NCBI RefSeq assembly: GCF_039822285.1
Contig: NZ_JBAJEY010000001.1
Location: forward strand, 682,001 to 746,000
Source: Thiofaba sp039822285
GTDB taxonomy: Bacteria; Pseudomonadota; Gammaproteobacteria; Halothiobacillales; Halothiobacillaceae
Direction: 5' to 3'
DNA: 64,000 bases
This document shows positions 1-7,674 of the stretch, one piece after another. The position numbers were made by a program, and so were the translations under genes. The notes below the pieces were generated by a model. The model ran no database searches and was not told the DNA's origin. It saw nothing but the letters and a program-made list of their open reading frames with translations. Numbering within the stretch: position 1 is the first letter of the stretch; every line of letters begins with the position of its first letter.

Positions 1-1008
1 CGCCAGGTGGTGCTGGTATCCAAGGACATCAACCTGCGCATCAAGGCGACTGCGCTCGGCATCCGCGCAGAGGACTACGAAAACGACCAGGTGCTGGACG
101 ATGCTGACCTGCTCTACACCGGCGTCGCCGCCCTGCCGGAGGACTTCTGGGGCACGCACAGCAAGGACCTGCACGCCTGGCAGGAGGAGGGCCGCAGCTT
201 CTACCGCATCCACGGCCCGCTGACCGGCGAATGGCAGGTGAACCAGTTCCTTTATCTGGAGGGTAATGCGCCGTTCGAGGGGATCGTGCGCGGCTTCGAG
301 CCGGATGGCGCCGCCATTGTCGAGACCGCCATCAACTACACCCTGCCAAAGAACACGGTATGGGGCATCAACGCGCGCAACCGCGAGCAGAGCTTTGCCC
401 TCAACCTCTTGATGAACCCGGAGATCGACTTCGTCACCCTGCTCGGGCAGGCGGGCACGGGCAAGACCCTGCTCACCCTGGCCGCCGCGCTGGCGCAGAC
501 GCTGGAGAAGAACCTGTTCTCCGAGATCATCATGACCCGGGTGACGGTCCCGGTCGGCGAGGACATCGGCTTCTTGCCCGGCACCGAGGAGGAAAAAATG
601 ACCCCGTGGATGGGGGCCCTGATGGACAACCTCGAGGTCCTCACCCGCACCGAGGGCGGCGGCAGCTGGGAGCGTCAGGCCACCCAGGACCTGGTTCGCG
701 CGCGGATCAAGATCCGCTCGCTCAATTTCATGCGCGGGCGCACCTTCCAGAACAAGTTCCTCATCATCGACGAGGCGCAGAACCTGACCTCGAAACAGAT
801 GAAAACCCTCATCACCCGCGCCGGCCCGGGCACCAAGGTCGTCTGCCTGGGCAACATCGCCCAGATCGACACCCCCTACCTGACCGAAACCACCTCCGGC
901 CTCACCTACGTGGTCGACCGCTTCAAGGGCTGGCCACACGGCGGCCACATCACCCTCCTGCGCGGCGAACGCTCGCGCCTGGCGGAATTCGCCTCGGAAA
1001 CGCTCTGA
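1..1008 (+). CDS. PhoH-family ATPase (PIN-PhoH/YlaK type), 5' truncated
   Basis: Open from the first base of the window, so the N-terminus is missing. The first ~15 residues (a VVLVSKDINLRIKA-like segment) look like the end of a PIN nuclease domain. The rest is a PhoH-type P-loop ATPase, with Walker A GQAGTGKT near nt 445-468 and Walker B FLIIDEAQN near 760-785. Family members of this architecture run to about 460 residues, so about 130 are missing upstream. PIN-PhoH proteins are thought to couple an ATPase/helicase to RNA cleavage in the cytoplasm. A strong hairpin follows the stop, and this is the last host gene before the prophage. Confidence 0.9.
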   Translation, partial: RQVVLVSKDINLRIKATALGIRAEDYENDQVLDDADLLYTGVAALPEDFWGTHSKDLHAWQEEGRSFYRIHGPLTGEWQVNQFLYLEGNAPFEGIVRGFEPDGAAIVETAINYTLPKNTVWGINARNREQSFALNLLMNPEIDFVTLLGQAGTGKTLLTLAAALAQTLEKNLFSEIIMTRVTVPVGEDIGFLPGTEEEKMTPWMGALMDNLEVLTRTEGGGSWERQATQDLVRARIKIRSLNFMRGRTFQNKFLIIDEAQNLTSKQMKTLITRAGPGTKVVCLGNIAQIDTPYLTETTSGLTYVVDRFKGWPHGGHITLLRGERSRLAEFASETL

Positions 1009-1014
1009 CAGGAT

Positions 1015-1045
1015 GTTGAAAAAGGGCATCGTGCCCTTTTTCAAC
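1015..1045 (+). terminator. Rho-independent terminator after phoH-like gene
   Basis: Perfect 14-bp stem (arms 1015-1028 and 1032-1045) with a 3-nt loop tcg. The right arm carries a run of five T. It starts seven bases after the phoH stop. The same stem type recurs at 40492-40523. Confidence 0.8.
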
Positions 1046-1074
1046 TCGCCTCGTCGCGGCGCATGTCCGCGACG
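1015..1074. repeat. Host dispersed two-hairpin repeat, copy 1
   Basis: The terminator hairpin (1015-1045) is followed by a second one, cgtcgcgg/ccgcgacg at 1052-1059 and 1067-1074. The 15 bases aactcgcctcgtcgc (1043-1057) are identical at 40521-40535, where the same two-hairpin order is seen. It is therefore a host repeat module, and it marks host DNA up to at least 1074, just left of the prophage. Confidence 0.65.
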
Positions 1075-1081
1075 GTAGGGA

Positions 1082-1217
1082 TGAAAAGATTGGATGCGAC
1101 AAGGTTGATGAGACGAAAGGTCGCGGGAAGGGGCGGGAAGTAGCGGGAAATGGCGGGAAATCAATAGGTTATGCGTGTTATCCACAGATTGTGGTGCATG
1201 CACGCATTGCGTGCGAC
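1082..1217 (+). repeat. Left prophage end with transposase-site-like repeats
   Basis: Two direct copies of ATTNNNTGCGAC (1089-1100 attggatgcgac; 1206-1217 attgcgtgcgac), each seven bases after a TG dinucleotide. Matching copies in the opposite orientation lie at the right end, which is the arrangement expected of MuA-type binding sites. Binding is inferred, not shown. Confidence 0.65.
1123..1159 (+). repeat. Four GCGGGAA repeats at exact 10-bp spacing
   Basis: GCGGGAA occurs at 1123, 1133, 1143 and 1153, each copy one helical turn from the next. It lies between the two left-end transposase-site-like repeats. It could be a bending or protein-binding array for transposome assembly or repression. 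The role is unknown. Confidence 0.7.
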
Positions 1218-1241
1218 GAAAAACGCGGGTTGATGGGGCGG

Positions 1242-1664
1242 TCAGGCGCGGTTTTTGAGGCGCTCGACCTCGGCGCGGAGGTCGGCTAGCGCCCGGCGCA
1301 GCTCGGCCGCTTCTGCCGCCGAGCGAGCGCGCGCGAAAACATCATCGAGGAAGGCGGCGGCCTCCTGGTCTGGCATGTCGGCCAGCAGGAGGCCGATTTT
1401 TTCGAGGCGGCGGGCGTAGGGGACGGCGGAAAAGTCTTGTTCTGGCGCGGGTTTACGCTCTTTCTGGCCGCGCCCGGTGGCTAGCCACTCCAGCGATACG
1501 CCAGCGGCGTCGGCGATGCGGGCGAGCTTATCGTAGACGGGCTTTTTCCCGTCTAAATAAGAGCGGATGGTTGCCTCTGGCAGTCCGACCTTGCGCGCAA
1601 ACGAGGAGACCGTCTCGTCTCCGATGCATTCGCGCAGGCGCTTAGCGAGCGTGTCCGATTCCAT
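1242..1664 (-). CDS. Prophage repressor (XRE-type HTH, c-like)
   Basis: 140 residues from the ATG at 1664. A longer in-frame extension exists, but it is encoded by the repeated operator DNA and is not convincing protein. Residues ~5-60 form a Cro/CI-type helix-turn-helix (SSFARKVGLPEATIRSYLDG followed by a KLARIADAAGVSLEWLATG block). The C-terminus (~95-140) is an Ala/Glu/Arg-rich coiled coil, likely for oligomerisation. Leftward orientation opposite ner and the transposase genes, with direct-repeat operators directly upstream, matches the c repressor of Mu-like phages. It should hold the early promoter off in the lysogen. Confidence 0.85.
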   Translation of the reverse strand: MESDTLAKRLRECIGDETVSSFARKVGLPEATIRSYLDGKKPVYDKLARIADAAGVSLEWLATGRGQKERKPAPEQDFSAVPYARRLEKIGLLLADMPDQEAAAFLDDVFARARSAAEAAELRRALADLRAEVERLKNRA

Positions 1665-1678
1665 TCTGTCCTCACTGA

Positions 1679-1754
1679 CGAATCGGACGCACGAATCGGA
1701 CATCGGACGCGCGAATCGGACACGAATCGGACACGAATCGGACACGAATGGGAC
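1679..1754. promoter_or_regulatory. Repressor/Ner operator array, CGAATCGGAC repeats
   Basis: CGAATCGGAC starts at 1679, 1692, 1712, 1723 and 1734. A variant CGAATGGGAC starts at 1745 and a partial copy ATCGGAC at 1702. The last four copies are exactly 11 bp apart. The array fills the gap between the divergent repressor and ner genes and stops just before the early promoter, so it is very probably the operator. Confidence 0.85.
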
Positions 1755-1778
1755 GTAGGAAAAATTCGCAACGTGTTG

Positions 1779-1806
1779 TTGACATCGCAACCTCTCGCGC
1801 TATACT
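1779..1806 (+). promoter_or_regulatory. Early rightward promoter (Pe-like)
   Basis: TTGACA at 1779-1784 and TATACT at 1801-1806 with a 16-bp spacer, immediately right of the operator array and 28 bp before the ner start. This is a near-consensus sigma-70 promoter for ner and the transposition genes. Confidence 0.8.
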
Positions 1807-1833
1807 CTCGCAAACGGTTACGAGGATAGCACC

Positions 1834-2079
1834 ATGAAACGAGAGCGCGAACCTTTGGGCGACGCCACCACGGTGCGCGGCAAGCTGGCGCTGGCTGGGT
1901 ACCGGTCGGTGGCGGAGTGGGCCATCAAGCACGGCATCAAGCCGGTGACGGCGCGGCGGGTGATCTATGACTGGGGACACCGCGCCGACCGTGAGCCGCA
2001 CGGCGGCATCGCGCGCGAGGTGATGAAGATGCTGCGCCAGACGCTAGAAGGTCAGGACAGCGTGCGCAAGACGGCGTAG
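1834..2079 (+). CDS. Ner-like early regulator
   Basis: 81 residues, first gene of the rightward early operon, with a purine-rich RBS (cgagga) before ATG 1834. Residues ~12-50 (GKLALAGYRSVAEWAIKHGI followed by KPVTARRVIYDW) resemble the short helix-turn-helix of Ner/Nlp proteins. In Mu, Ner represses both early and repressor transcription to favour the lytic cycle. Position and size support the same role, but the similarity is read by eye. The last 28 bp overlap the convergent gene at 2052-2468. Confidence 0.65.
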   Translation: MKREREPLGDATTVRGKLALAGYRSVAEWAIKHGIKPVTARRVIYDWGHRADREPHGGIAREVMKMLRQTLEGQDSVRKTA

Positions 2080-2468
2080 ACGACCAGGAACGCGACGGAG
2101 GCGAGCAATGAGACCAGCATGGTGGAGCGTGCTATGCGATAGAGCGGAGGCAGCGTGGAGACGACTGGCCGCGGCGATCTCCCCTCGTCCAGTGACCGCA
2201 TTAATTCTTCCTGAAACGCATTGGCGCGCGCTTTCTCCAGCACAGCTTGCTGCCCTATGGCAAGAGCACCAGAGCATATTGCTGCTCCAAGACTCAGCCA
2301 TGCCGCAGCCAGAAACCACTTGCCAATGCCCGTTGCGGGAGGGGCAAGCCCTACGAGCACGGCTAGAGCGCCTGCTGCAAGCGTCAGAAGCTGGCGCAGC
2401 CATGCCGTTTCAAGCTCGCGTGCGCGCGCATGAAGATCGTTCAGCTGCTGAAGGAGATGGACGGCCAT
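2052..2468 (-). CDS. Antisense three-helix membrane protein of unknown function
   Basis: 138 residues on the strand opposite the early operon. After an amphipathic N-terminus (MAVHLLQQLNDLHARARELE) there are hydrophobic segments at ~26-46, ~50-71 and ~116-135, with a charged loop between the second and third. It converges on ner with a 28-bp overlap. Its ATG (2466-2468) overlaps the transposase ATG (2467-2469) on the other strand. No strong RBS is seen. Independent expression from a prophage early region would fit a lysogenic-conversion or superinfection-exclusion protein, but that is inference. I do not recognise the family. Confidence 0.6.
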   Translation of the reverse strand: MAVHLLQQLNDLHARARELETAWLRQLLTLAAGALAVLVGLAPPATGIGKWFLAAAWLSLGAAICSGALAIGQQAVLEKARANAFQEELMRSLDEGRSPRPVVSTLPPLYRIARSTMLVSLLASVAFLVVYAVLRTLS

Positions 2469-4941
2469 GATGAAAGTCTATCACGGCGCTACGGTCTGGC
2501 TCACCCCGCAGCAGATTGCCGAAATGCGGCTGGCTGGCATGCCGACGACGGATCGTCGCGTGCGCACATGGGCCGAAAAAAATTTAGCCACGATTCGCAA
2601 CAGGTTGCGCGGCAAAGGCATCGAGATCTTGCTGGAGAGCCTGCCGGTGCAGGCGCAGCGGGATTACTACGCGCGGATGGCGCGGGATCCATCAACAGGA
2701 GGACTCGATGGACATGATCACGCACCCGGACACCGAGCTGATGGTGGCGACGCTCACGCGCTGCGGGCGGCGCTGGATGGTGATGCTCTGGGACGGCCAG
2801 GGCTGGTTTCGGGCCACGCAGTGGCACAAGACCAAACGCGAGGCGCTCGATCGGATGCAGGCGCATTGCGCCAGCCTCGGTGTGCCGTGCCGGGGGGCGT
2901 CGTGACGTCTGCCGCACTGCCCGCCCCCAGCGGTGAGCTCATCCCGGCGGGGCGGTGCCCTCTCCCCGCTGACTCCAGCCCGGCGGCCACCGGCGCGGGT
3001 GGGCTCGCCGGTGTGGGTGGGCAAAACATGCCAATCCTTGCCAAAACATGCCAATCCTTGCCAAAACAGGCTGATTCCGACGCGGACGCGCTCCTGATCG
3101 GCCAGATCGTTGGTGCTGGCGTGCGTGATGACGATTTTTCCCGCGTGGAGCGGGCGCGCGTGCTGTTTGCGCTGCTCAAGCCATTGATCGACCTGCCGGA
3201 GCGGAACCGCGGGCGGCTGGCGATGGCTACCGAGATCGCGCAGTCGCTCAACAGGAGCGTGGCGCAGGTGTACCGGCTGGCCGAGATCGCCCGCGATGGC
3301 GGTGTCGCGGCGCTCGCGCGGCTGGGGCAGCGTCGAGACCGGGGGCAGGCGCGTGTGTTGATTTCCGGGCCGTGGCTGGCGTGGGCGCAGGAGGCGCTTG
3401 CCGCCCTGCCGGGGGAGGATTTGCCGGGGCTGGCGGCGCGCATGCGCGATGCGGTGCGCATGGCCTGGGTGGGTGGGGCGCCATCTGACCGGCAGTGCTG
3501 GCTCAAGGCGACGGCGAAGGTGGCGCGCGACTTGATGGAGCTGGGCGCGCCGCGCGCGGTGTGCGCAGGGCTCTTGTCGGTGCCATGCCCGCGACGGTAC
3601 GTGGGCGCGGAGGGGCAGCATTTCCGGGTGGCAGGCAAGAGCCTGCGCGATGGCAAGGCGATCTACGACCGGCATCTGACGCCGGTCAAGCGCACGGCGG
3701 CGGGGCTGATGCCGGGCGAGCTGGTGTGCGGGGACATCACGCCGCTGGACATCCCGGTGCTGCGCGAGGACGGCAGCACGGCCTACGCGCGGCTGATCAG
3801 CTGGCACGACGTGGCCACCAACTGGTTGTGGCTGGATGCGGTGCTGCTGGACAAGGGCCAGGGCATCCGGCGCGAGCACGTGGCGGCGAGCTACGCGCGC
3901 ATGTGCGAGAGGGCGCCGTTTGGCGCGCCGCGCAGGCTGTATCTCGACAACGGCAGCGAATATCAGTGGGACGAGATGCTGGTGGCCTGCAAGCGGCTGT
4001 CTGAGCTGACCGGCCAGCAGTTCGCCTTCGAGGAGGCGGCGACGACGGCGGCGGAGCGGCAGGTGGTGCGCTCCATCCCCTTCCGCCCGCGCGGGAAGCG
4101 CATCGAGGGGCTGTTCGGGAACCTGACCGACTGGCTGGGCTGGTGGTTTGGCTATGTTGGCGGCAACCGCATCACCAAGAAGGTGGCGACGCTGGGCAAG
4201 GGCGCGCAGCCCGCAGCGTTCGGGGAGGTGAAGGATTGGCTGAACCGGACGCTCTCGGACTATCACGTCACGCCGCAGGCCGGGGCCGAGCACATGGGCG
4301 GACTCTCGCCGCAGCAGAAGCTCACGCAAGCGATGGAGGCGGGCTGGCGGCCCTGGAAGGTCGACCGGATCACGCTGGCGCTGGCGTTTGCCGACTATGA
4401 AGTGAGGCGCGTCAACCGGGGCACGGTCTCGGTGGATGGCGTGACCTACAGCGGCGACTGCCTGATGGCGCTCGAAGGGCGGGTGACGGTGGCGGTGCCG
4501 CGCATCCTGGGGGAAGAAGGGGCCTACATCTTGGATACCAGGGCGCATCGCATCCTGGGCTGGGTGGAGCCCGAGCGGGTGTACGACATCACCGACCAAG
4601 CGGGCGCGAAGGAGGCCGGGCGGCGGCGGCAGGCGCTCAAGGTGCTGCTGGCCGAGCGCATCGAGCAGGCGGGCGGGCCACTGGACGAGGCTCAGCTTGC
4701 GGGCACGCGCGCCGAGCTGCTCGGATTGGATGCGACGCTCGCCGAGGTGGAAGCGGCGGCGCAGTGGGTGCAGCCCTCTGCCGAGGTGCTGCAGCTGCAC
4801 GAAGGCATCAAGTCCGCGCGGGCGCGGCAGATCGAGGAGATCAACCGGCGCATGGCAGTGCGCCTGACGGCGGACAAGCTCAATCGCCTGGGCGTCGAGG
4901 ACGACGAAGAGACGCGCCTGGCGCGGGCGATGGGGCTTTGA
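2467..4941 (+). CDS. Mu-type DDE transposase A
   Basis: 824 residues if read from ATG 2467 (RBS aaggag at 2451). Residues 1-80 are a Mu-type winged-helix end/enhancer-binding domain. The core carries D423 (GDITPLD), D494 (YLDNGSEY) and E547 (RIEGLF), spaced like the D-D-E triad of MuA. A C-terminal Mu-type domain (~640-690, SVDGVTYSGD) follows. It catalyses strand transfer during lysogenisation and replicative transposition. The stretch ~80-200 is poor in normal protein features, because the same DNA holds another gene in a different frame (2708-2905). A GTG at 2902 overlaps that gene's stop and could start a 679-residue catalytic protein. Confidence 0.92.
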   Translation: MMKVYHGATVWLTPQQIAEMRLAGMPTTDRRVRTWAEKNLATIRNRLRGKGIEILLESLPVQAQRDYYARMARDPSTGGLDGHDHAPGHRADGGDAHALRAALDGDALGRPGLVSGHAVAQDQTRGARSDAGALRQPRCAVPGGVVTSAALPAPSGELIPAGRCPLPADSSPAATGAGGLAGVGGQNMPILAKTCQSLPKQADSDADALLIGQIVGAGVRDDDFSRVERARVLFALLKPLIDLPERNRGRLAMATEIAQSLNRSVAQVYRLAEIARDGGVAALARLGQRRDRGQARVLISGPWLAWAQEALAALPGEDLPGLAARMRDAVRMAWVGGAPSDRQCWLKATAKVARDLMELGAPRAVCAGLLSVPCPRRYVGAEGQHFRVAGKSLRDGKAIYDRHLTPVKRTAAGLMPGELVCGDITPLDIPVLREDGSTAYARLISWHDVATNWLWLDAVLLDKGQGIRREHVAASYARMCERAPFGAPRRLYLDNGSEYQWDEMLVACKRLSELTGQQFAFEEAATTAAERQVVRSIPFRPRGKRIEGLFGNLTDWLGWWFGYVGGNRITKKVATLGKGAQPAAFGEVKDWLNRTLSDYHVTPQAGAEHMGGLSPQQKLTQAMEAGWRPWKVDRITLALAFADYEVRRVNRGTVSVDGVTYSGDCLMALEGRVTVAVPRILGEEGAYILDTRAHRILGWVEPERVYDITDQAGAKEAGRRRQALKVLLAERIEQAGGPLDEAQLAGTRAELLGLDATLAEVEAAAQWVQPSAEVLQLHEGIKSARARQIEEINRRMAVRLTADKLNRLGVEDDEETRLARAMGL
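2708..2905 (+). CDS. 65-residue protein overlapping the transposase reading frame
   Basis: ATG 2708 has a perfect AGGAGG Shine-Dalgarno (2698-2703) at good spacing. The product has normal soluble-protein composition (WMVMLWDGQGWFRA, then a KTKREALDRMQ helix), whereas the transposase frame over the same bases is low-complexity. The stop (2903-2905) overlaps a GTG (2902) in the transposase frame. Either the small gene is nested in A, or the DNA-binding and catalytic parts of the transposase are separate genes flanking it. Function unknown. Confidence 0.65.
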   Translation: MDMITHPDTELMVATLTRCGRRWMVMLWDGQGWFRATQWHKTKREALDRMQAHCASLGVPCRGAS

Positions 4942-5006
4942 GAGGCGCCGCCTGGGTGGAGCCGGGCGGCTGGTTTGACGACTGACGACAAGGAGCAGAT
5001 CGCATT

Positions 5007-5732
5007 ATGGCAAAAAATCGAGAAATTCGCGACACAAAAGTCGTGCGGGAAGCGCTGGCGCTAGCGGCGCTGGTGCTCACCGAGGATAACCCGATCGGGG
5101 AAATCACCGGCGCGGCGGGCACGGGCAAGACGATGGCCGGGCGAGCCATCGTGGACAAGCACGGGGCGCTCAGGATCGCCGCCTGGGACGGCATGACGCG
5201 GCATCAGCTGCTGCGCGAGGTGGCGCTGCTGGCGGGCATCGAGGGCGCGGGCGCGGCGGACAAGCTCCTGCGCCGCGGTGATGACGCCGAGCGGCTGCTG
5301 CTGGTGGTGGACGAGGCCAACAAGTGCAGCTGGCGGGTACTGGAGACGCTGCGGTATCTGGCCGATGAGTGCGCCATCGCGGTGATCCTAATCGGAACGG
5401 AGCTTTATTCCCAAAAGTTCAGTGACGCTCGCACCCGCCCGCTGCTCTTGCAGCTGGGCAGCCGTATTGGCGCCAAGCGCGTGGGCACGCGCCATCTCGA
5501 CCGCGCCGAGACCTATGCGCACGTGATCCGCCCGATCTTCGGCGACGTGGGCGACAAGGACGTGGTGACGCAGTTCTGGACGCTGTGCCGACGCGGCAAC
5601 TACCGCGAGGCGGTGGAGCTGGCTGGCGAGTGCCAGCGCATCATGGCGAGCAACGGCATCCAGAGCCTCACGCCGGCGGTGCTGGAACTGGCGGGCAAGT
5701 GGATGGCCAACCGGTACGCGGTGGAGGCTTGA
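5007..5732 (+). CDS. MuB-like AAA+ transposition activator
   Basis: 241 residues with Walker A GAAGTGKT (35-42) and Walker B LLLVVDEAN (~97-105), then a sensor-like ILIGTELY. It follows A by 65 bp. MuB proteins bind DNA as ATP-dependent filaments, choose target DNA, stimulate the transposase and give target immunity. It is shorter than Mu B (312 residues) and lacks most of the extra N-terminal region, as in other Mu relatives. Its stop overlaps the next start (TGATG), so translation is probably coupled. Confidence 0.85.
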   Translation: MAKNREIRDTKVVREALALAALVLTEDNPIGEITGAAGTGKTMAGRAIVDKHGALRIAAWDGMTRHQLLREVALLAGIEGAGAADKLLRRGDDAERLLLVVDEANKCSWRVLETLRYLADECAIAVILIGTELYSQKFSDARTRPLLLQLGSRIGAKRVGTRHLDRAETYAHVIRPIFGDVGDKDVVTQFWTLCRRGNYREAVELAGECQRIMASNGIQSLTPAVLELAGKWMANRYAVEA

Positions 5733-5968
5733 TGGCTGCGTATCTAGTGAGTCGCGCGGAAGCCGCGCGCATCCTGGGCGTGTCAGACGCGGCGGTGGGG
5801 CGCATCCGCGCCGGGAGCTACCCGGAAGGGGAGCTGACGGAGCGCTACCGGCTGCTGGTGTTGGTGGTCGAGCGGGCGGCGAGAAGCTCGGAGGCGACGG
5901 CGATCTGCCGCGCCTGCCCGCGCGAGGACTGCGCAGGGTGCAGGATTGCGGAGTTGATTGGGAGTTGA
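5732..5968 (+). CDS. Small HTH protein with cysteine cluster
   Basis: 78 residues. ATG 5732 overlaps the stop of the B gene. The N-terminus (AARILGVSDAAVGRIRAGSY) is a compact helix-turn-helix. The C-terminus has four Cys in CRACPREDCAGC, a possible metal site. Its position in the early operon suggests a regulatory or replication-accessory protein. I do not recognise a named family. Confidence 0.7.
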   Translation: MAAYLVSRAEAARILGVSDAAVGRIRAGSYPEGELTERYRLLVLVVERAARSSEATAICRACPREDCAGCRIAELIGS

Positions 5969-6020
5969 TTGGTTGAGGGCATGGCCGCCTGGCCGGGCGG
6001 CTGCAACAGGAGAGATTGAC

Positions 6021-6485
6021 ATGGCAAAAGCGAATGTAAATGCGGTTGAGAAGGCTGTGCGCTTGCCTGCGGGCGAGAAGATCGAGCGCGACGGCGGCGA
6101 GGTGACGCAGCTCGATGCGGCGAGCATCCGGCGCGTGGTGCATGGATGGGAGATCAAGAAAAAAATTGAAGAGCTCGAAGCTGAGCTCAAGGCGATCAAC
6201 GCCGAGCTGATCGATGCGCACGGCGCGGGCGCGAGCCTGATCGTGCATGGGGTATGCCGCGCGAGCATCGCCGAGCGCGAGGCGGTGAAGATCCGCGATG
6301 CCGAGCGGCTGAAGGCGGTGCTTGGGTTCCGGTTTACCGATTTGGTGAAGACTGAGATCGCCTACAAGCCCGAGGCGCGGCTGGCGGAGATGGCCTCTGA
6401 CGGCGACGAGCCGCTGGCGCCGTCGATCCGCGAGTGCCTGACGGTGGGCAAGTCGGCCTCCGTGACCTGGAGGGCGGAGAAATGA
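6021..6485 (+). CDS. Conserved-looking early phage protein, coiled-coil
   Basis: 154 residues from ATG 6021, preceded by RBS aggaga; a longer in-frame extension is rejected. Residues ~40-70 form a lysine/glutamate-rich coiled coil (EIKKKIEELEAELKAI). The rest is mixed, with no motif I can name. It occupies the slot where other transposable phages keep host-nuclease-inhibitor or accessory replication genes, but it is not recognisably Gam. The stop overlaps the next ATG (ATGA). Confidence 0.75.
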   Translation: MAKANVNAVEKAVRLPAGEKIERDGGEVTQLDAASIRRVVHGWEIKKKIEELEAELKAINAELIDAHGAGASLIVHGVCRASIAEREAVKIRDAERLKAVLGFRFTDLVKTEIAYKPEARLAEMASDGDEPLAPSIRECLTVGKSASVTWRAEK

Positions 6486-6673
6486 CGCTGGTGACACGGA
6501 TCGAGCGCGGCATCGCTGACTGTGAAGATGCTCTCATCGTCCAGAGGCTTATCGCGGCGCTGGCGCAGATGATGAGCGCGTGGCCTTCCGGCGCGCGTGA
6601 GACGACCTCTTACAGACTGGCCCAGCAGGCGCTGGCCGACGCGCTGGCGCTGCGCGCGGACGAGACCGAGTGA
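6482..6673 (+). CDS. Small early phage protein
   Basis: 63 residues. ATG 6482 overlaps the upstream stop (ATGA), indicating translational coupling. It is predicted all-helical (TRIERGIADCEDALIVQRLI, then RLAQQALADALALRAD). No family recognised. Confidence 0.6.
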   Translation: MTLVTRIERGIADCEDALIVQRLIAALAQMMSAWPSGARETTSYRLAQQALADALALRADETE

Positions 6674-6736
6674 CCCAGCCCATGCCCATGCCGCGCGGCG
6701 TGGGCATGCACGGGGTCATCCCACGGGAGACAGACG

Positions 6737-7180
6737 ATGTACAGCAAAACCCGCCGCCGAGTGCTGCTGGGGCTGGCGCACAAGGCCGCGCAGCAGCTTG
6801 GCATGGACGAGGACACGCGCCGCGCCGCGCAGAGGGCGTTTTGCGGCAAGGAGAGCCTGCGCGACTACAGCGACAGCCAGCTCATCGCCTGGTGCTGGGA
6901 GCTCAAGCGCCGGGGCGCGGAGATCGGCATCCCCGCGCCGCCGCCCAGGGGCGGCGGCTGGGGGCGGCCCACCGAGCCGCAGCTGGGCGAGATCGAGCGG
7001 CTGGCGCTCGCCATGGGCTGGGCCGGGCTGGATGATGGCGCGCTGCGCGGCTTCATCCGCCGCACCTGTGGCGCGGATGACGTGCGCTTCATCACCCGCG
7101 GGCAGGCCACTGCCGTCATCAACGGCCTGCGCCGCTGGCTGGCGCATCGCCAGCGCCACGCCGGTCAGGAGGTGGCCTGA
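6737..7180 (+). CDS. GemA-like regulator (DUF1018)
   Basis: 147 residues from ATG 6737. The layout matches the GemA/gp16 family of Mu-like phages: an N-terminal helical part about a Leu-Gly-Met-Asp turn (QQLGMDEDTRRAA), a central linker (RGGGWGRPTEPQLGEIE), and a C-terminal segment with RRTCGADDVRFITRGQATA. In Mu, GemA affects host gene expression and DNA supercoiling. The next start overlaps its stop (ATGA-type at 7180). Confidence 0.8.
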   Translation: MYSKTRRRVLLGLAHKAAQQLGMDEDTRRAAQRAFCGKESLRDYSDSQLIAWCWELKRRGAEIGIPAPPPRGGGWGRPTEPQLGEIERLALAMGWAGLDDGALRGFIRRTCGADDVRFITRGQATAVINGLRRWLAHRQRHAGQEVA

Positions 7181-7674
7181 TGCGGCTGCGCTGCCCGGTG
7201 TGCCATGCGGAGGCCGCGCTCGAAGCCTGGGCCGAAGACGACGCGGCGCGCGAGATGATGGCCATATTGTCAGGATTGGATGCGACGCTCGGCAGGCCGC
7301 TGGTGGCGTATCTGGGGCTGTGGCGATCGGCCAGCCGGGCGCTCTCCTGGGATCGCGCGGTGCGCATCGCGCGCGAGGTGCTGGCGCTGGAGGCCGACGC
7401 GCAGCGGCTGGCCGCGGCGCTCTCTCAGACGGTGGAGCAGCTGCGGCTCAAGCGCGACGCGGGCGACGTGCGGCCCCTGACCGGGCACAACTACCTCAAG
7501 CGCGTGCTCGAGGGCACGCCGCCGCAGGCAAGCGGCGCCATCGCCGTCGGTCAAGTGCAGCCGCAGCCGCAGCGCGGCGGCGCGGCCCGGGCGCCGTCGG
7601 CCACGGTTGATGGCGTGCTGCGGCTCGAGGCGCTCAAGCGCCGCGCGCGCGGGGAGGCGGGAGATGCGGGATGA
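7180..7674 (+). CDS. Phage protein with N-terminal zinc-ribbon half
   Basis: 164 residues. It starts RLRCPVCHAEAALEAW; the CPVCH pair suggests a half zinc finger, as in several Mu-relative early proteins. A helical middle (~60-100) is followed by a flexible Gly/Ala/Gln tail. It starts at the stop of the GemA-like gene and overlaps the next gene by 11 bp. Function unknown. An internal copy of ATTNNNTGCGAC lies at 7275. Confidence 0.7.
   Translation: MRLRCPVCHAEAALEAWAEDDAAREMMAILSGLDATLGRPLVAYLGLWRSASRALSWDRAVRIAREVLALEADAQRLAAALSQTVEQLRLKRDAGDVRPLTGHNYLKRVLEGTPPQASGAIAVGQVQPQPQRGGAARAPSATVDGVLRLEALKRRARGEAGDAG

Noticed and set aside
1123..1159. CRISPR array
   Set aside because: The repeats are 7 bp with 3-bp spacing and there are no cas genes; likewise the 1679-1754 repeats are operators.
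1665..1790. N-terminal extension of the repressor to an upstream start at 1790
   Set aside because: The extension is encoded by the CGAATCGGAC operator repeats and reads as a repetitive Ser/Asp/Arg peptide; ATG 1664 starts the HTH domain properly.
2692..4800. 702-residue minus-strand open frame opposite the transposase
   Set aside because: Arg/His/Pro-rich composition with no domain; it is a shadow of the strongly GC3-biased transposase gene.
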